DNA of 35,063 nt from a virus, in IMG/VR virus record IMGVR_UViG_3300047562_000914, positions 1-35,063 of that record; one strand, given 5' to 3'. Under the pieces are notes generated by a model, which was not told where the DNA came from, ran no database searches, and saw only the letters and a program-made list of their open reading frames with translations. The translations under genes were made by a program, and so were the position numbers. Positions 19,794 through 27,593 of the stretch are shown one piece after another (the stretch's first letter is position 1; each line of letters starts with the position of its first letter).

Positions 19794-20468
19794 ATGTTTA
19801 ATCAAATACATCATAACATAATAGAAGCAGGATGTAAAAGAAAACTAGAGTATAAGGAAAAAAGTGGTCTACATAAACACCACATCATACCAAAGCATTC
19901 TGGTGGTAGTGATAATGAAGAAAATTTTTCATACTTAACGGAAAGAGAACATTTCATAGTTCATTATTTGCTATGGAAAATAAATCATAATGTAAATGAT
20001 TTATGGTCTGCTCAATTTTTAAGAAAAAAATTTTATATCCCAAAAGACATAAGAAAGACTCAAGCATCTAAAGGAGGAAAAATTGGAGGAAAAAAACAAG
20101 CAGAACTTGGATTAGGATTTCATCAATATAAAAATAATAAAGAACTTCACAAAGAATGGGCATCTCTTGGAGGAAAATCGCACAAAGGTAAAAAAGTTAT
20201 GCATAAACCAGGAGATGCTACTTTTATAAGAGTAAATCCAAAAGATATTGATTTTTATTTAGAAAAAGGATACATTTTTGGATCACCAATAGAGAGTCCA
20301 AATAAAGGAATAAAAACCAATAAACCATCACCAAGAAGAAGAAAAGTTAGTGATGGAATAAACATTTATGATTCTATTACCGATGCGGCATTAAAAAATA
20401 ATATTACGGTTGGAGCAATGGTTCAAAGATGCAAATCAAAAAAATCTAAATGGCACTACATTTCCTAA
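19794..20468 (+). CDS. HNH homing endonuclease with NUMOD-type DNA-binding tail
   Basis: The 224-residue protein is the only plus-strand gene. Residues 27-60 hold the HNH nuclease core: HKHHIIPKHSGG, then NFSYLTEREHFIVHYLL, with His residues placed for metal and catalysis. The middle repeats Gly-Gly-Lys stretches (SKGGKIGGKK, SLGGKSHKGK) like NUMOD3-type DNA-binding elements. The C-terminus, INIYDSITDAALKNN to KSKWHYIS, is a NUMOD1-type helix-turn-helix. Such enzymes cut alleles that lack them. It lies between the two gp41 halves, antisense to them, and its last 23 bases overlap the end of the N-terminal gp41 gene. It has its own late promoter. Confidence 0.9.
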   Translation: MFNQIHHNIIEAGCKRKLEYKEKSGLHKHHIIPKHSGGSDNEENFSYLTEREHFIVHYLLWKINHNVNDLWSAQFLRKKFYIPKDIRKTQASKGGKIGGKKQAELGLGFHQYKNNKELHKEWASLGGKSHKGKKVMHKPGDATFIRVNPKDIDFYLEKGYIFGSPIESPNKGIKTNKPSPRRRKVSDGINIYDSITDAALKNNITVGAMVQRCKSKKSKWHYIS

Positions 20469-21084
20469 ACCTAATTTTAACTTTGGTTTCTGGATGAACA
20501 CAACCAGCAAGAGCGATATTGAGAGTCTTATTAGGTAAACCACCTTTTGTAATTTTGTTAAAGTACTCAAGGTCGAATTCAATTTTATCCTCCTTTTTGT
20601 GATAAGACTCGTATCGTTGTTCATAATCTTGTAGGTAATCATGCCCTACATGATTGTCAAAACTAACAGCAAGAGCATCAGAAAGAATAGTAGGAATGCT
20701 ATCCCTATTTTTCTTTTCATCATTTCCATCCGCAATATGAATAGATTCCATAAGAGCAAGATAGATTGCTCTATCACGACACCACTTTTCAGTAGTGGTT
20801 AGCAACCAATTCATTTCAACAGGAACATCTTCCAAACATCCAATCAGATGAATGATTTCTTTGAATGATTGTTCAGAAATATCCTTTCTATTTTCTACTT
20901 CAATACAAAGAATTTCCTTAGTTGTTGGTTTGTTATATTCTTGGACAAAGGAAAGTATTTCCTCAAACACAATCCTTTGATTTGTATCTTCAAAATATTC
21001 AGATTTTAGAAATGGTATTACTTTTCTAATATAGTCTTCATTGTGTAAAAGGTTTCTAAGGATTAGAAACTCAACCTTCTCCAT
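20446..21084 (-). CDS. 41: Replicative helicase gp41, N-terminal half ending in an intein N fragment
   Basis: Residues 1-194 are the helicase N-terminal domain and linker, starting [20 protein letters not shown] and ending [11 protein letters not shown], just before the P-loop glycines. Residues 195-212 are intein: Cys1 in [14 protein letters not shown] and a short end, stopping at a TAG that lies inside the antisense HNH gene. Joined to the C half (264 residues) the product is 458 residues with AGTGVGKS, close to T4 gp41 (475). It overlaps the end of uvsX by 14 bases. A simple frameshift or nonsense mutation does not explain it, because real intein termini flank the gap. Confidence 0.93.
   Translation of the reverse strand: MEKVEFLILRNLLHNEDYIRKVIPFLKSEYFEDTNQRIVFEEILSFVQEYNKPTTKEILCIEVENRKDISEQSFKEIIHLIGCLEDVPVEMNWLLTTTEKWCRDRAIYLALMESIHIADGNDEKKNRDSIPTILSDALAVSFDNHVGHDYLQDYEQRYESYHKKEDKIEFDLEYFNKITKGGLPNKTLNIALAGCVHPETKVKIRFRKCSAI
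20449..20502 (-). other. Intein N fragment (18 residues) of the split gp41 intein
   Basis: It starts with the catalytic Cys and a block A-type strand, [12 protein letters not shown], and stops after RKCSAI. At 18 residues it is far shorter than common split N fragments (about 90-120 residues) and similar in size class to the 25-residue N part of AceL-TerL. Net charge is about +4. The last seven codons are encoded opposite the HNH stop region. Confidence 0.9.
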
Positions 21085-22078
21085 AACTAAATTCCTTTCG
21101 TGCGATTTCGTCCAGTTGTTGCATTACTTCTTCAGTGAAATATACTTCAGGTTCTTTTAGAATCTGTTTAGCATAAATCTTCTTACCATCAATCTCATAT
21201 CGTCCTGCTACATTCTTCCAAAGTCCACCAATCTCACCGAGTTCAAGAAGACCATAATATCGATCAAGACCACGCTCATCGTAATACAAACGAATCTCAA
21301 CATCTTTATTTTCCTTACTCAAACGCGACTTAGCAGTCTTAGCTTTGATAATATTGCCGACCACTTCTGTTCCATCCTTTTCTTTCTTTTTGCTGAGATA
21401 AATGATTGTACTTGCTGCGTATTTGAGTCCAGAACCTCCCCCCATTTCCTTCGTTGGTACATAAGCTCCGATGACATCGTATGTATGATTTGTGACAAGG
21501 AGTGGAACATTTGCTTGACCTAGTTTGAGTGTGAGCATTCGGAAAGCACCTTTGACAAGTTGTGATTTAGTCATATCACGAACTTGCTTGTCATTTAGTG
21601 CATCAGTAATTTCTTTCTCGGTAGAAAGCATACCCAAAGAGTCTAGCACAAACATACAAGGTTTGCGACTTTCTACAGGTGCTTTCAAATACATATCTAC
21701 TGCCTTAAGTGCCTTTCCACGAAACTCTTCTATGGTGACAACATTAACCACGACAAGACGAGATGTGTCGATGCCTCGTGACTCCACGAGTGATTTGGTA
21801 ATAGCGGCTTCAGTATCAAAGTAGAGACAATAACCATCGGGATTAGAATCAAGAAAATTCTTAACAACGGCGAGGCTGAAGAAAGTCTTTCCAGTACTAG
21901 ACTCTCCAGCAATAGCAGTAATCTTATTCCCAGATACACCACCAAATATGCTACCTGAAACCAGTGCATTAAAAATGTATGAACCCGTATCAACATATCT
22001 TTCAGTTTCATCAATGTCTGCAGCAAGTTGTGTATACTCACCACCAATCTCTTTTACAATATCTTTAAGAAAGTCCAT
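21071..22078 (-). CDS. uvsX: UvsX RecA-like recombinase
   Basis: The 335-residue protein has Walker A GESSTGKT (residues 58-65), a Walker B-like [11 protein letters not shown], and the RecA-core segment [11 protein letters not shown], with a Gly-rich loop [12 protein letters not shown]. It drives strand exchange for recombination-dependent replication and repair, with UvsY and gp32. T4 UvsX is 391 residues; cyanophage versions are shorter. It overlaps gp41-N by 14 bases and a small upstream gene by 14 bases. Confidence 0.96.
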   Translation of the reverse strand: MDFLKDIVKEIGGEYTQLAADIDETERYVDTGSYIFNALVSGSIFGGVSGNKITAIAGESSTGKTFFSLAVVKNFLDSNPDGYCLYFDTEAAITKSLVESRGIDTSRLVVVNVVTIEEFRGKALKAVDMYLKAPVESRKPCMFVLDSLGMLSTEKEITDALNDKQVRDMTKSQLVKGAFRMLTLKLGQANVPLLVTNHTYDVIGAYVPTKEMGGGSGLKYAASTIIYLSKKKEKDGTEVVGNIIKAKTAKSRLSKENKDVEIRLYYDERGLDRYYGLLELGEIGGLWKNVAGRYEIDGKKIYAKQILKEPEVYFTEEVMQQLDEIARKEFSYGEG

Positions 22079-22205
22079 TATTTTTTTCCTTAATCAAGTA
22101 GTTAATTTTATAAGACCAAAGTTTAGCATAAATTTTACTATTAGTTCTTTTCAATATTTGAATTATTTCGTCTAATTCTTTTTCAGAAAGAGGTAGTTTT
22201 ATCAT
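22065..22205 (-). CDS. Small protein between gp43 and uvsX, 46 residues
   Basis: The frame begins [20 protein letters not shown] and is a charged helical protein. Its ATG shares a base with the gp43 stop codon (TGATG) and its end overlaps uvsX by 14 bases in another frame, so it is tightly coupled to both. It is too small for a domain call; my impression is that a small gene stands here in several cyanomyoviruses. Confidence 0.7.
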   Translation of the reverse strand: MIKLPLSEKELDEIIQILKRTNSKIYAKLWSYKINYLIKEKNNGLS

Positions 22206-24712
22206 CAACAAAAAAACGATTCAAGGTTTGCTGTTTTTTCCACGTTCCACCCAATAGCATTAAGAATAATTCTAAGTGGTTCTAGGAATGCTTTCTCAAA
22301 TTGTAGATCATAGTCAATGTATTTGTCAATCTCAAGTTCTCGGGGGAAATCCTGAATAAATGAAATGATATTTTCATGTATTGGATTTGGTTTCTTTAGA
22401 TAGCAAAATTTAATCTTTTCACCATTCTGAATAAGTGAATATTTATTTGTTAGATTATTCTTTTTGATGTAGTAATTGAACAATAGTGCTCCACGAACTT
22501 GAATAGGAGTTCCTTTAACATAAATTGCAGATGAAGAATGATATTTTTGAACATCCGAAACTGATCTTGGGAAAGAAATAGATTCTGGGGGAAGTGATTT
22601 AAATTCTGATCGACATTTATCAATGTAATCCACAACGTCCTCTTCAGTTCCACTCATCATAATTTTAAATGTGTCTTTGAACATTTTACGACAAGGCGCT
22701 GGAGTAGAAGATTTGATTGCCTCAATGCCCTTGATTTTCAATTTGGGTTCTTCATAACGAACCCCCTCACTATCCCAAACACTCAGAATATATCGCTTCT
22801 TTGCGGTCCAAATACCGCGTTCAGCAACACACTCTCGCTTCATAAACATCTTCTGATCATATGCATTCACATATTCAGCCAGTTTTTCGTAAGAACTCTC
22901 AATATACTTTTCAAGTTCCACCTGACAGACCTTATCAAGGAACGAAACAATGCCTTCAGTAGTTTTTTCTCTTCCTTTGAATACAGTTTCCACCAAAGGA
23001 CCCATATTAACATAAAGGGAATCAGTGTCTGAAGCAATAACATAATCAACATCCTGCGTCTTTAGAATCTTGTTTAGATAAGAATTCATAGAATTCATAA
23101 TCCATTGAATAGAAACTTGCCCAGAAAGCGTGATTGCTTCAGCATTTGCTAGTTTGAAATATCGGAAATACTGATTACCAATGGCACCATAGGCAGAGTT
23201 GAGTTGAATCTTACGTGCCATCTGAATGTTATTACAGCGGGCAATCTCTTTCTCCAAGTCTTTAGTTTTCTTCTTTTCATACTCTTGCTCTGCAGCAAGC
23301 ATTTTCTTTTTGAAGACAACACGTTCATTGTATATTTTCTCCATCAACTCCGGAAGAAATCCACGAACATCTTTGCGATACATTGCGCCATTAGCACAAA
23401 TCGCATACTCCTTATACAACTCAAAATTCATCTCTTCATTCAGAATTTTATCCACATTTACTGTGGGATGCCTTTCATCAAGAAGAGTTTCTGGTGAGAT
23501 GTTATATTGCATGATCAAGTGAGGGTATAGAGAGTTCAAGTCAAAACTCACAACCCAGTCATAAACCCCAGGAATTGGTTCCTTTACATATGCACCAGCA
23601 TACTTTTCGTCTTTAGCAGAACGTTCTTTGGGTGGAATGACAATGTTTCTTTTCTTAAGATAGTTGTAGATAATAGTATCCCACATCCTGACCTGAGAAA
23701 ACACATCAGAATAATTTACTTTTGCGTCATATGCCATAGTAAGGGCAAGTTCAATCAGTTTCATCTTGTCTTCCATTCGGTCAACAAGTTCTACGTCAAC
23801 GATGTTATACTCTACGAACTTCTGCCAACCTTTGGTATAAAAATCTTTGAAAGTATCAAACTCAGAGTGGTCCAGTTTCTTTTGCCCAAGTTCTACCTCG
23901 GCAATGTAGTCTAAGCGATAGGTTTCCTGCGCCTTATAAGTGAATTTCTTATAAAGATCCAAATAATCTAACTGAGAAATTCCACCAACATCCATACAGA
24001 TCTGTTGGCGATTATTCGCAAAGACTTCATTTTGAGTCACAAGACCCCAAGGAGAAAAACTCTTCATTCTCTTCTCACCTAAAACCTTTGCCAATCGTCC
24101 ACAAATATATGGAATATCGTAAAACTGAATGTTCCATCCAGTCACAATCTCAGGAAGATGATCTGGATGATCCCAATAGTTCATAAAGCGAGTAAGAAGA
24201 TCATGCTCCGAACTACACTGGATATAATTTACATCCTTCCTCTTGTTATTGAAAGGTCCATTGCCCCAAGTGATAATTTGCTTTGTAGCATAATCCATCA
24301 TCGTGATGAGAAGGATTTCCTGGTCACAAGTCTTTGGGTCTGGAAATCCATTCTCAGATGCAACCTCAATATCAAGAGATACTAGTCTGATTTTATTGAT
24401 ATCAAATTTGATCTCATCACTCGGATATTTGTCAGAGATATATTGAAAAACATACCTATCATTTCCGTAAATTTTAAATCCATCTACATTGTCATACTTC
24501 TTATAGAACTCACGACAATCTCTAACTAATCCTGGTTTAATCGGTTCTAAAAAATCACCATCAAGCGATTTATATTTGGTTTCTTTTTTTGAAGGGACAA
24601 ATAATGTTGGGGAATATTCTTCCTTGAACATCACATGTTTGCCATTTTCATATCCACGAACGAGAAACTGGTTCCCGATCATTTGCACATTAGTATAGAA
24701 TCGCAAACTCAT
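22205..24712 (-). CDS. 43: Family B DNA polymerase, T4 gp43 type
   Basis: The 835-residue protein is complete, with all motifs in order: exonuclease Exo I DIE (114-116), Exo II NIQFYD (194-199), Exo III YNIVD (302-306); polymerase motif A DLNSLYP (391-397), motif B KIQLNSAYGAIGN (501-513) and motif C DTDS (562-565). The end, LESFFC, resembles the gp45 clamp-binding peptide of T4 gp43. It is the replicative polymerase with proofreading. T4 gp43 is 898 residues. No intein or intron is present, although polymerase genes are frequent targets. Confidence 0.98.
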   Translation of the reverse strand: MSLRFYTNVQMIGNQFLVRGYENGKHVMFKEEYSPTLFVPSKKETKYKSLDGDFLEPIKPGLVRDCREFYKKYDNVDGFKIYGNDRYVFQYISDKYPSDEIKFDINKIRLVSLDIEVASENGFPDPKTCDQEILLITMMDYATKQIITWGNGPFNNKRKDVNYIQCSSEHDLLTRFMNYWDHPDHLPEIVTGWNIQFYDIPYICGRLAKVLGEKRMKSFSPWGLVTQNEVFANNRQQICMDVGGISQLDYLDLYKKFTYKAQETYRLDYIAEVELGQKKLDHSEFDTFKDFYTKGWQKFVEYNIVDVELVDRMEDKMKLIELALTMAYDAKVNYSDVFSQVRMWDTIIYNYLKKRNIVIPPKERSAKDEKYAGAYVKEPIPGVYDWVVSFDLNSLYPHLIMQYNISPETLLDERHPTVNVDKILNEEMNFELYKEYAICANGAMYRKDVRGFLPELMEKIYNERVVFKKKMLAAEQEYEKKKTKDLEKEIARCNNIQMARKIQLNSAYGAIGNQYFRYFKLANAEAITLSGQVSIQWIMNSMNSYLNKILKTQDVDYVIASDTDSLYVNMGPLVETVFKGREKTTEGIVSFLDKVCQVELEKYIESSYEKLAEYVNAYDQKMFMKRECVAERGIWTAKKRYILSVWDSEGVRYEEPKLKIKGIEAIKSSTPAPCRKMFKDTFKIMMSGTEEDVVDYIDKCRSEFKSLPPESISFPRSVSDVQKYHSSSAIYVKGTPIQVRGALLFNYYIKKNNLTNKYSLIQNGEKIKFCYLKKPNPIHENIISFIQDFPRELEIDKYIDYDLQFEKAFLEPLRIILNAIGWNVEKTANLESFFC

Positions 24713-24978
24713 TCTTTAATAAGATCCTCGTATTTTTCAAGAAGCGTTGGTGTTGGTTCTGTCAAGGTAAGAATCTTGTCAGAACTAATCATAAAGGTTT
24801 TTTGTTTTGTATACCCATAAAGAAATGGTTCTAAGAACTTTTCTTGTTCGGTAATTTGATTATCCTTAACAATGTAAGGATCTGTTAATTTACAATCAGG
24901 TTCTCCTAGTTCCGATGGAGCTTCCTCAATCTTGCTTATCAGAATCTGATTGTTCAACAGTACTATCAGTTTTATCAT
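24709..24978 (-). CDS. Sm-like small protein, copy A, 89 residues
   Basis: The protein begins MIKLIVLLNNQILISKIEEA and ends with a helix containing LLEKYEDLIKE. The order of a start strand, a central PF/PY segment and a final Tyr-containing helix matches two other proteins in this window (24926-25315 and 27594-27881), all read here as one small beta-barrel family found near the clamp-loader genes of cyanomyoviruses. The function is unknown. It overlaps gp43 by four bases and the gene before it by 53 bases. Confidence 0.65.
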   Translation of the reverse strand: MIKLIVLLNNQILISKIEEAPSELGEPDCKLTDPYIVKDNQITEQEKFLEPFLYGYTKQKTFMISSDKILTLTEPTPTLLEKYEDLIKE

Positions 24979-25315
24979 TTACTTCTCCATTATTTTCGGA
25001 TTTTTCTTTGCTAAGTCTAATTCTCTTTGTCAGATTATCATACATTTCCATGACCTTATTAGTTGGTTCAAAAATGGTGACAACCCAATCAGAAGGAACT
25101 GGAATTTGGTGGTCTTTACTCAAAGGAAGCCAGTTAAACAAAGAAATTTCGAGTTGAACAGGAGCATCCTTATTAGTAATTAGTTCTGGACTTCTCAAAT
25201 GAATAACATATGGAAATTCAAAAAAGTATCCAATTACTTTTTCTCCAGAAACCATTTCTTTAATATCGCAAATGATTTGCTGGCCAGATTTTAATAGTGC
25301 AACTTTAACTGTCAT
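24926..25315 (-). CDS. Sm-like small protein, copy B, 129 residues
   Basis: The N-terminus MTVKVALLKSGQQIICDIKE matches copy C (27594-27881) in its VK-strand, SG-turn and I-x-D-strand; then FEFPYVIHLRSPEL, FNWLPLSKDHQI and a last helix VMEMYDNLTKRI. It differs in carrying a charged C-terminal extension of about 30 residues (SENNGEVNDK and so on). A sigma70-type promoter at 25337-25365 precedes it, so it starts the gp43 transcript. Function unknown. Confidence 0.7.
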   Translation of the reverse strand: MTVKVALLKSGQQIICDIKEMVSGEKVIGYFFEFPYVIHLRSPELITNKDAPVQLEISLFNWLPLSKDHQIPVPSDWVVTIFEPTNKVMEMYDNLTKRIRLSKEKSENNGEVNDKTDSTVEQSDSDKQD

Positions 25316-25336
25316 AATTACTCCATCACTAGATTC

Positions 25337-25365
25337 AGTTTAGCAGAAAAAAAAGGAGGAGTCAA
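25337..25365 (-). promoter_or_regulatory. Sigma70-type promoter overlapping a terminator
   Basis: TTGACT (25365-25360) and TAAACT (25342-25337) with a 17-base spacer on the minus strand, 22 bases before the ATG at 25315. The -35 lies in the terminator stem-loop of hsp20 and the spacer contains its T run. Confidence 0.6.
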
Positions 25366-25389
25366 CCTGGATTTTGCCAGGTGCTCCTC
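25347..25389 (-). terminator. Intrinsic terminator after hsp20
   Basis: A two-part stem on the minus strand: GAGGAG with CTCCTC outside and CCTGG with CCAGG inside, separated by small internal loops, then eight T residues. Confidence 0.88.
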
Positions 25390-25412
25390 GCGCCGACGAT
25401 ATTCAGTTATAT

Positions 25413-25847
25413 TTATAGATAATCTTTACGCTTATGGTGGTCGGGAACAATTTTCTTTAAGTTGACAGAGAGGAGTCCATCTTCAAAGGATACATCTGCG
25501 ACTTCTGTATCGTCTGCCAGTGTCCATGCTCTCTTGAAAGATCGTTGAGCCAGTCCCTTATGGACGTAGTTGGCATCAGATTCTTTGTCTTCTTTTTGTC
25601 CTTCGACAAATAGTTTCCCATCTTGTGTATAGACATAAACCTCCTTCTTCTTAAATCCAGCAAGTGCAAGTTCAAGTCGTGATTCTACATTGCTTACTTG
25701 AACTAGGTTATATGGGGGATAATTAGAGGTTGTTTCATGAAGATGAAACAGACGGTCAAAGTATTCATCCATTCCAATGCTATTGCGAGTAATCCTTTCC
25801 ATCAGTGCAGGAAGGTCCGCAGCAGTATACCTTGTGAGGTTAGTCAT
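25413..25847 (-). CDS. hsp20: Small heat-shock protein, Hsp20/IbpA type
   Basis: The 144-residue protein has an alpha-crystallin domain at about residues 40-138. It contains NVESRLELALAGFKKKEV, KLFVEGQKED and the conserved FEDGLLSVNLKKIVP. Hsp20 proteins hold unfolding proteins for refolding and are almost universal in T4-like cyanophages. I chose the ATG at 25847, preceded by an ideal AAAGGAG ribosome-binding site eight bases away; a longer frame has no such signal. It has its own -10 element upstream and a terminator downstream, so it is a single-gene unit. Confidence 0.95.
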   Translation of the reverse strand: MTNLTRYTAADLPALMERITRNSIGMDEYFDRLFHLHETTSNYPPYNLVQVSNVESRLELALAGFKKKEVYVYTQDGKLFVEGQKEDKESDANYVHKGLAQRSFKRAWTLADDTEVADVSFEDGLLSVNLKKIVPDHHKRKDYL

Positions 25848-25906
25848 TATAGTAGCTCCTTTACAGCGAGTTTGTGTTTTGTGGACCCTTTCGGCATCCA
25901 ATACTA

Positions 25907-25912
25907 ATTATA
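25907..25912 (-). promoter_or_regulatory. -10 element of the hsp20 promoter
   Basis: TATAAT on the minus strand, in a TATATAAT context, about 60 bases before the hsp20 ATG. No TTGACA-like -35 is seen; the upstream sequence is the regA terminator. Confidence 0.5.
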
Positions 25913-25922
25913 TAAGAAACAT

Positions 25923-25945
25923 AAAAAAGGGAGTGTGGAACTCCC
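25923..25945 (-). terminator. Intrinsic terminator after regA
   Basis: GGGAGT/ACTCCC with a five-base loop and six T residues on the minus strand, closing the clamp-regA transcript. Confidence 0.85.
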
Positions 25946-25952
25946 TACAAAA

Positions 25953-26393
25953 TCATTCGGTTTCCTGAACTTTTCCTTTCTTACCAATATTATATTTCTG
26001 TTCAAGGATCCAATCACCCTTGTCCTTATAAGAAAGAACTTTGATTTGATTGAGTGGCGCAATATCAGAAATAGAATCTTCGATCACCACAGTAATCAAT
26101 CCCCAATCAGCAAGAAGACGTGCAATGCGGTTGCGGCGCTGAACATCATTTACTGTAAGATTTGCGTGCTTACCATCGAGAGCAAACAATTCTTTGAAGT
26201 GGGTAATATAATACCTACCTTGCTTATGGAGAATATGGCAACTCTGATAGAGTTTTTTCTCTTTTCTGGATGCAACTCCGATGCGGGTCAAAGTTTCTCG
26301 CACCTTTAAAAAGTCGTCTGGTTCATTCAGAACAACCTCCACCATCATATCGGGAGTCCAGTTTACCTGTGGTTCAATAGTTTGATTAGTCAT
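25953..26393 (-). CDS. regA: RegA translational repressor
   Basis: The 146-residue protein matches T4 RegA (122 residues) across its length: EPDDFLKVRETLTRIGVA, LYQSCHILHK, YYITHFKELFALDGK and ARLLADWGLI. RegA binds the start regions of early phage mRNAs and blocks their translation. There is about a 15-residue N-terminal extension; the internal Met pair at residues 16-17 would give a T4-sized protein. It overlaps gp62 by four bases, the T4 gene order. Confidence 0.96.
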   Translation of the reverse strand: MTNQTIEPQVNWTPDMMVEVVLNEPDDFLKVRETLTRIGVASRKEKKLYQSCHILHKQGRYYITHFKELFALDGKHANLTVNDVQRRNRIARLLADWGLITVVIEDSISDIAPLNQIKVLSYKDKGDWILEQKYNIGKKGKVQETE

Positions 26394-26758
26394 TTCGTTC
26401 CGCCAATTTCAAGTCTTTGTTTAATAAAATCAAGTTGTGATTTATTTAGCAGTTTCAAAGCTTGAGATGCTTTTTCATTACTATAACCATAGTATTGTTT
26501 TACACATTCTAAGTCTTTGACCTTATCTTTTCGGATCCAGGGAGAAAACCTCTTCCTTTTCCTCAGACTATTTAGATAAAACGAATATTGCATATCTTTA
26601 TCAAGGTGGTGATTCATATTCATCTCATTGGCAAAAAGAACCGAATCAATCTGACCAGACAAACATTTATTGATGATATATGCAGGATATTCTTTAATAT
26701 CCTCAGATAAATCTTCTTTAGTAAAATTAATTGAGTTCAACCAATCCTTCAATTCCAT
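26390..26758 (-). CDS. 62: Clamp loader small subunit, gp62
   Basis: The 122-residue protein begins MELKDWLNSINFTKEDLSED and contains FANEMNMNHHLDKDMQYSFY and LRKRKRFSPW, blocks I recognise from cyanomyovirus gp62. With four gp44 subunits it loads the gp45 clamp. It is shorter than T4 gp62 (187). The ATG at 26758 begins the conserved start; the upstream extension is in the methylase gene. It overlaps the methylase end by 32 bases. Confidence 0.85.
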   Translation of the reverse strand: MELKDWLNSINFTKEDLSEDIKEYPAYIINKCLSGQIDSVLFANEMNMNHHLDKDMQYSFYLNSLRKRKRFSPWIRKDKVKDLECVKQYYGYSNEKASQALKLLNKSQLDFIKQRLEIGGTK

Positions 26759-27575
26759 AATTAAAAAGCAATAGTTCTTTACGTTGTTTTTGCTCTCGCA
26801 TATACTCACCAACAGACCTCATAGTGTAAGTAAGGTCAAACTCAGCGGCATTCCAGTTCTTAAATCGATCCTTTACCAGTTGATCCGAATTATAACTGAT
26901 TAATTGATGCATATTACAAGCATCGCAATCAGCAGCAAACTTATCGTGATCAAATCCTTTGTGCATTGATCCTTTGCGCCCATAGAGATTATCCTTAATG
27001 TCATAAGGAGGATCGAGATACACAAAAGCAGTAGTGTCTCCATCCATTAGATAATCATAGGAGTAATTAGTTATACGCCAATTTGCAATTAACTTAGAAT
27101 ACTCGGGAAGTTTTTCAATGCCTCTTATTGAAAAGTTAGAGTTGGATGCCTGTGGTGAAAACGATGAACTTTCGGTTAGACCACTGAAACTACACTTATT
27201 AACAATATAGAAAGCAGCAGCACGATCAATGCTAGACAAACTCGTGTCATTAATTTGCTCTTTTGCCTTAAGAAAAAGATCTCGTGCCAATTCTGGATTA
27301 TTATTTGTGGACTTTAAATCCACTAGTTTATCTTTAAGATCTACACCAAAAATCTGTAGTTGTTGCCAGAAGTTTACGAGAGGTTCATATAGGTCATTTA
27401 CCCAGATATTCAAAGAAGGATATTTTTTTGTAATATGAATTGCAACAGATCCTCCACCAAGAAATGGTTCACGGAACTCAGCATAGTTGCGAAGATCTGG
27501 AAAATAAGGATCCATTTTAGTGCAAGCACGAGACTTGCCACCAGGATACCGCAAACAAGTTTTCAAAGATTTCAT
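26727..27575 (-). CDS. dam: D12-class N6-adenine DNA methyltransferase (Dam-like)
   Basis: The 282-residue protein has RYPGGKSR (9-16), FREPFLGGGS (34-43, SAM-binding) and DPPY (188-191, catalytic), in the order of the D12/Dam class. Such enzymes methylate adenine, typically in GATC, although the site cannot be read from sequence. The ATG at 27575 follows a GAGG ribosome-binding site. It sits between the Sm-like gene and gp62, breaking the T4 44-62 order. It may protect phage DNA from host nucleases or mark it for repair. Confidence 0.93.
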   Translation of the reverse strand: MKSLKTCLRYPGGKSRACTKMDPYFPDLRNYAEFREPFLGGGSVAIHITKKYPSLNIWVNDLYEPLVNFWQQLQIFGVDLKDKLVDLKSTNNNPELARDLFLKAKEQINDTSLSSIDRAAAFYIVNKCSFSGLTESSSFSPQASNSNFSIRGIEKLPEYSKLIANWRITNYSYDYLMDGDTTAFVYLDPPYDIKDNLYGRKGSMHKGFDHDKFAADCDACNMHQLISYNSDQLVKDRFKNWNAAEFDLTYTMRSVGEYMREQKQRKELLLFNYGIEGLVELN

Positions 27576-27593
27576 AATATACCTCAACTAAAA

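Noticed and set aside
20446-21084. gp41 split explained as a nonsense mutation or sequencing frameshift
   Set aside because: Both sides of the break carry genuine intein ends (Cys1 and His-Asn-Thr) and the P-loop is exact when they are removed.
25410-25417. Perfect TATAAATA on the minus strand at the hsp20 stop codon
   Set aside because: It overlaps the last codons of hsp20 and is followed at once by a strong terminator, so it could serve no gene. Probably chance in AT-rich sequence.
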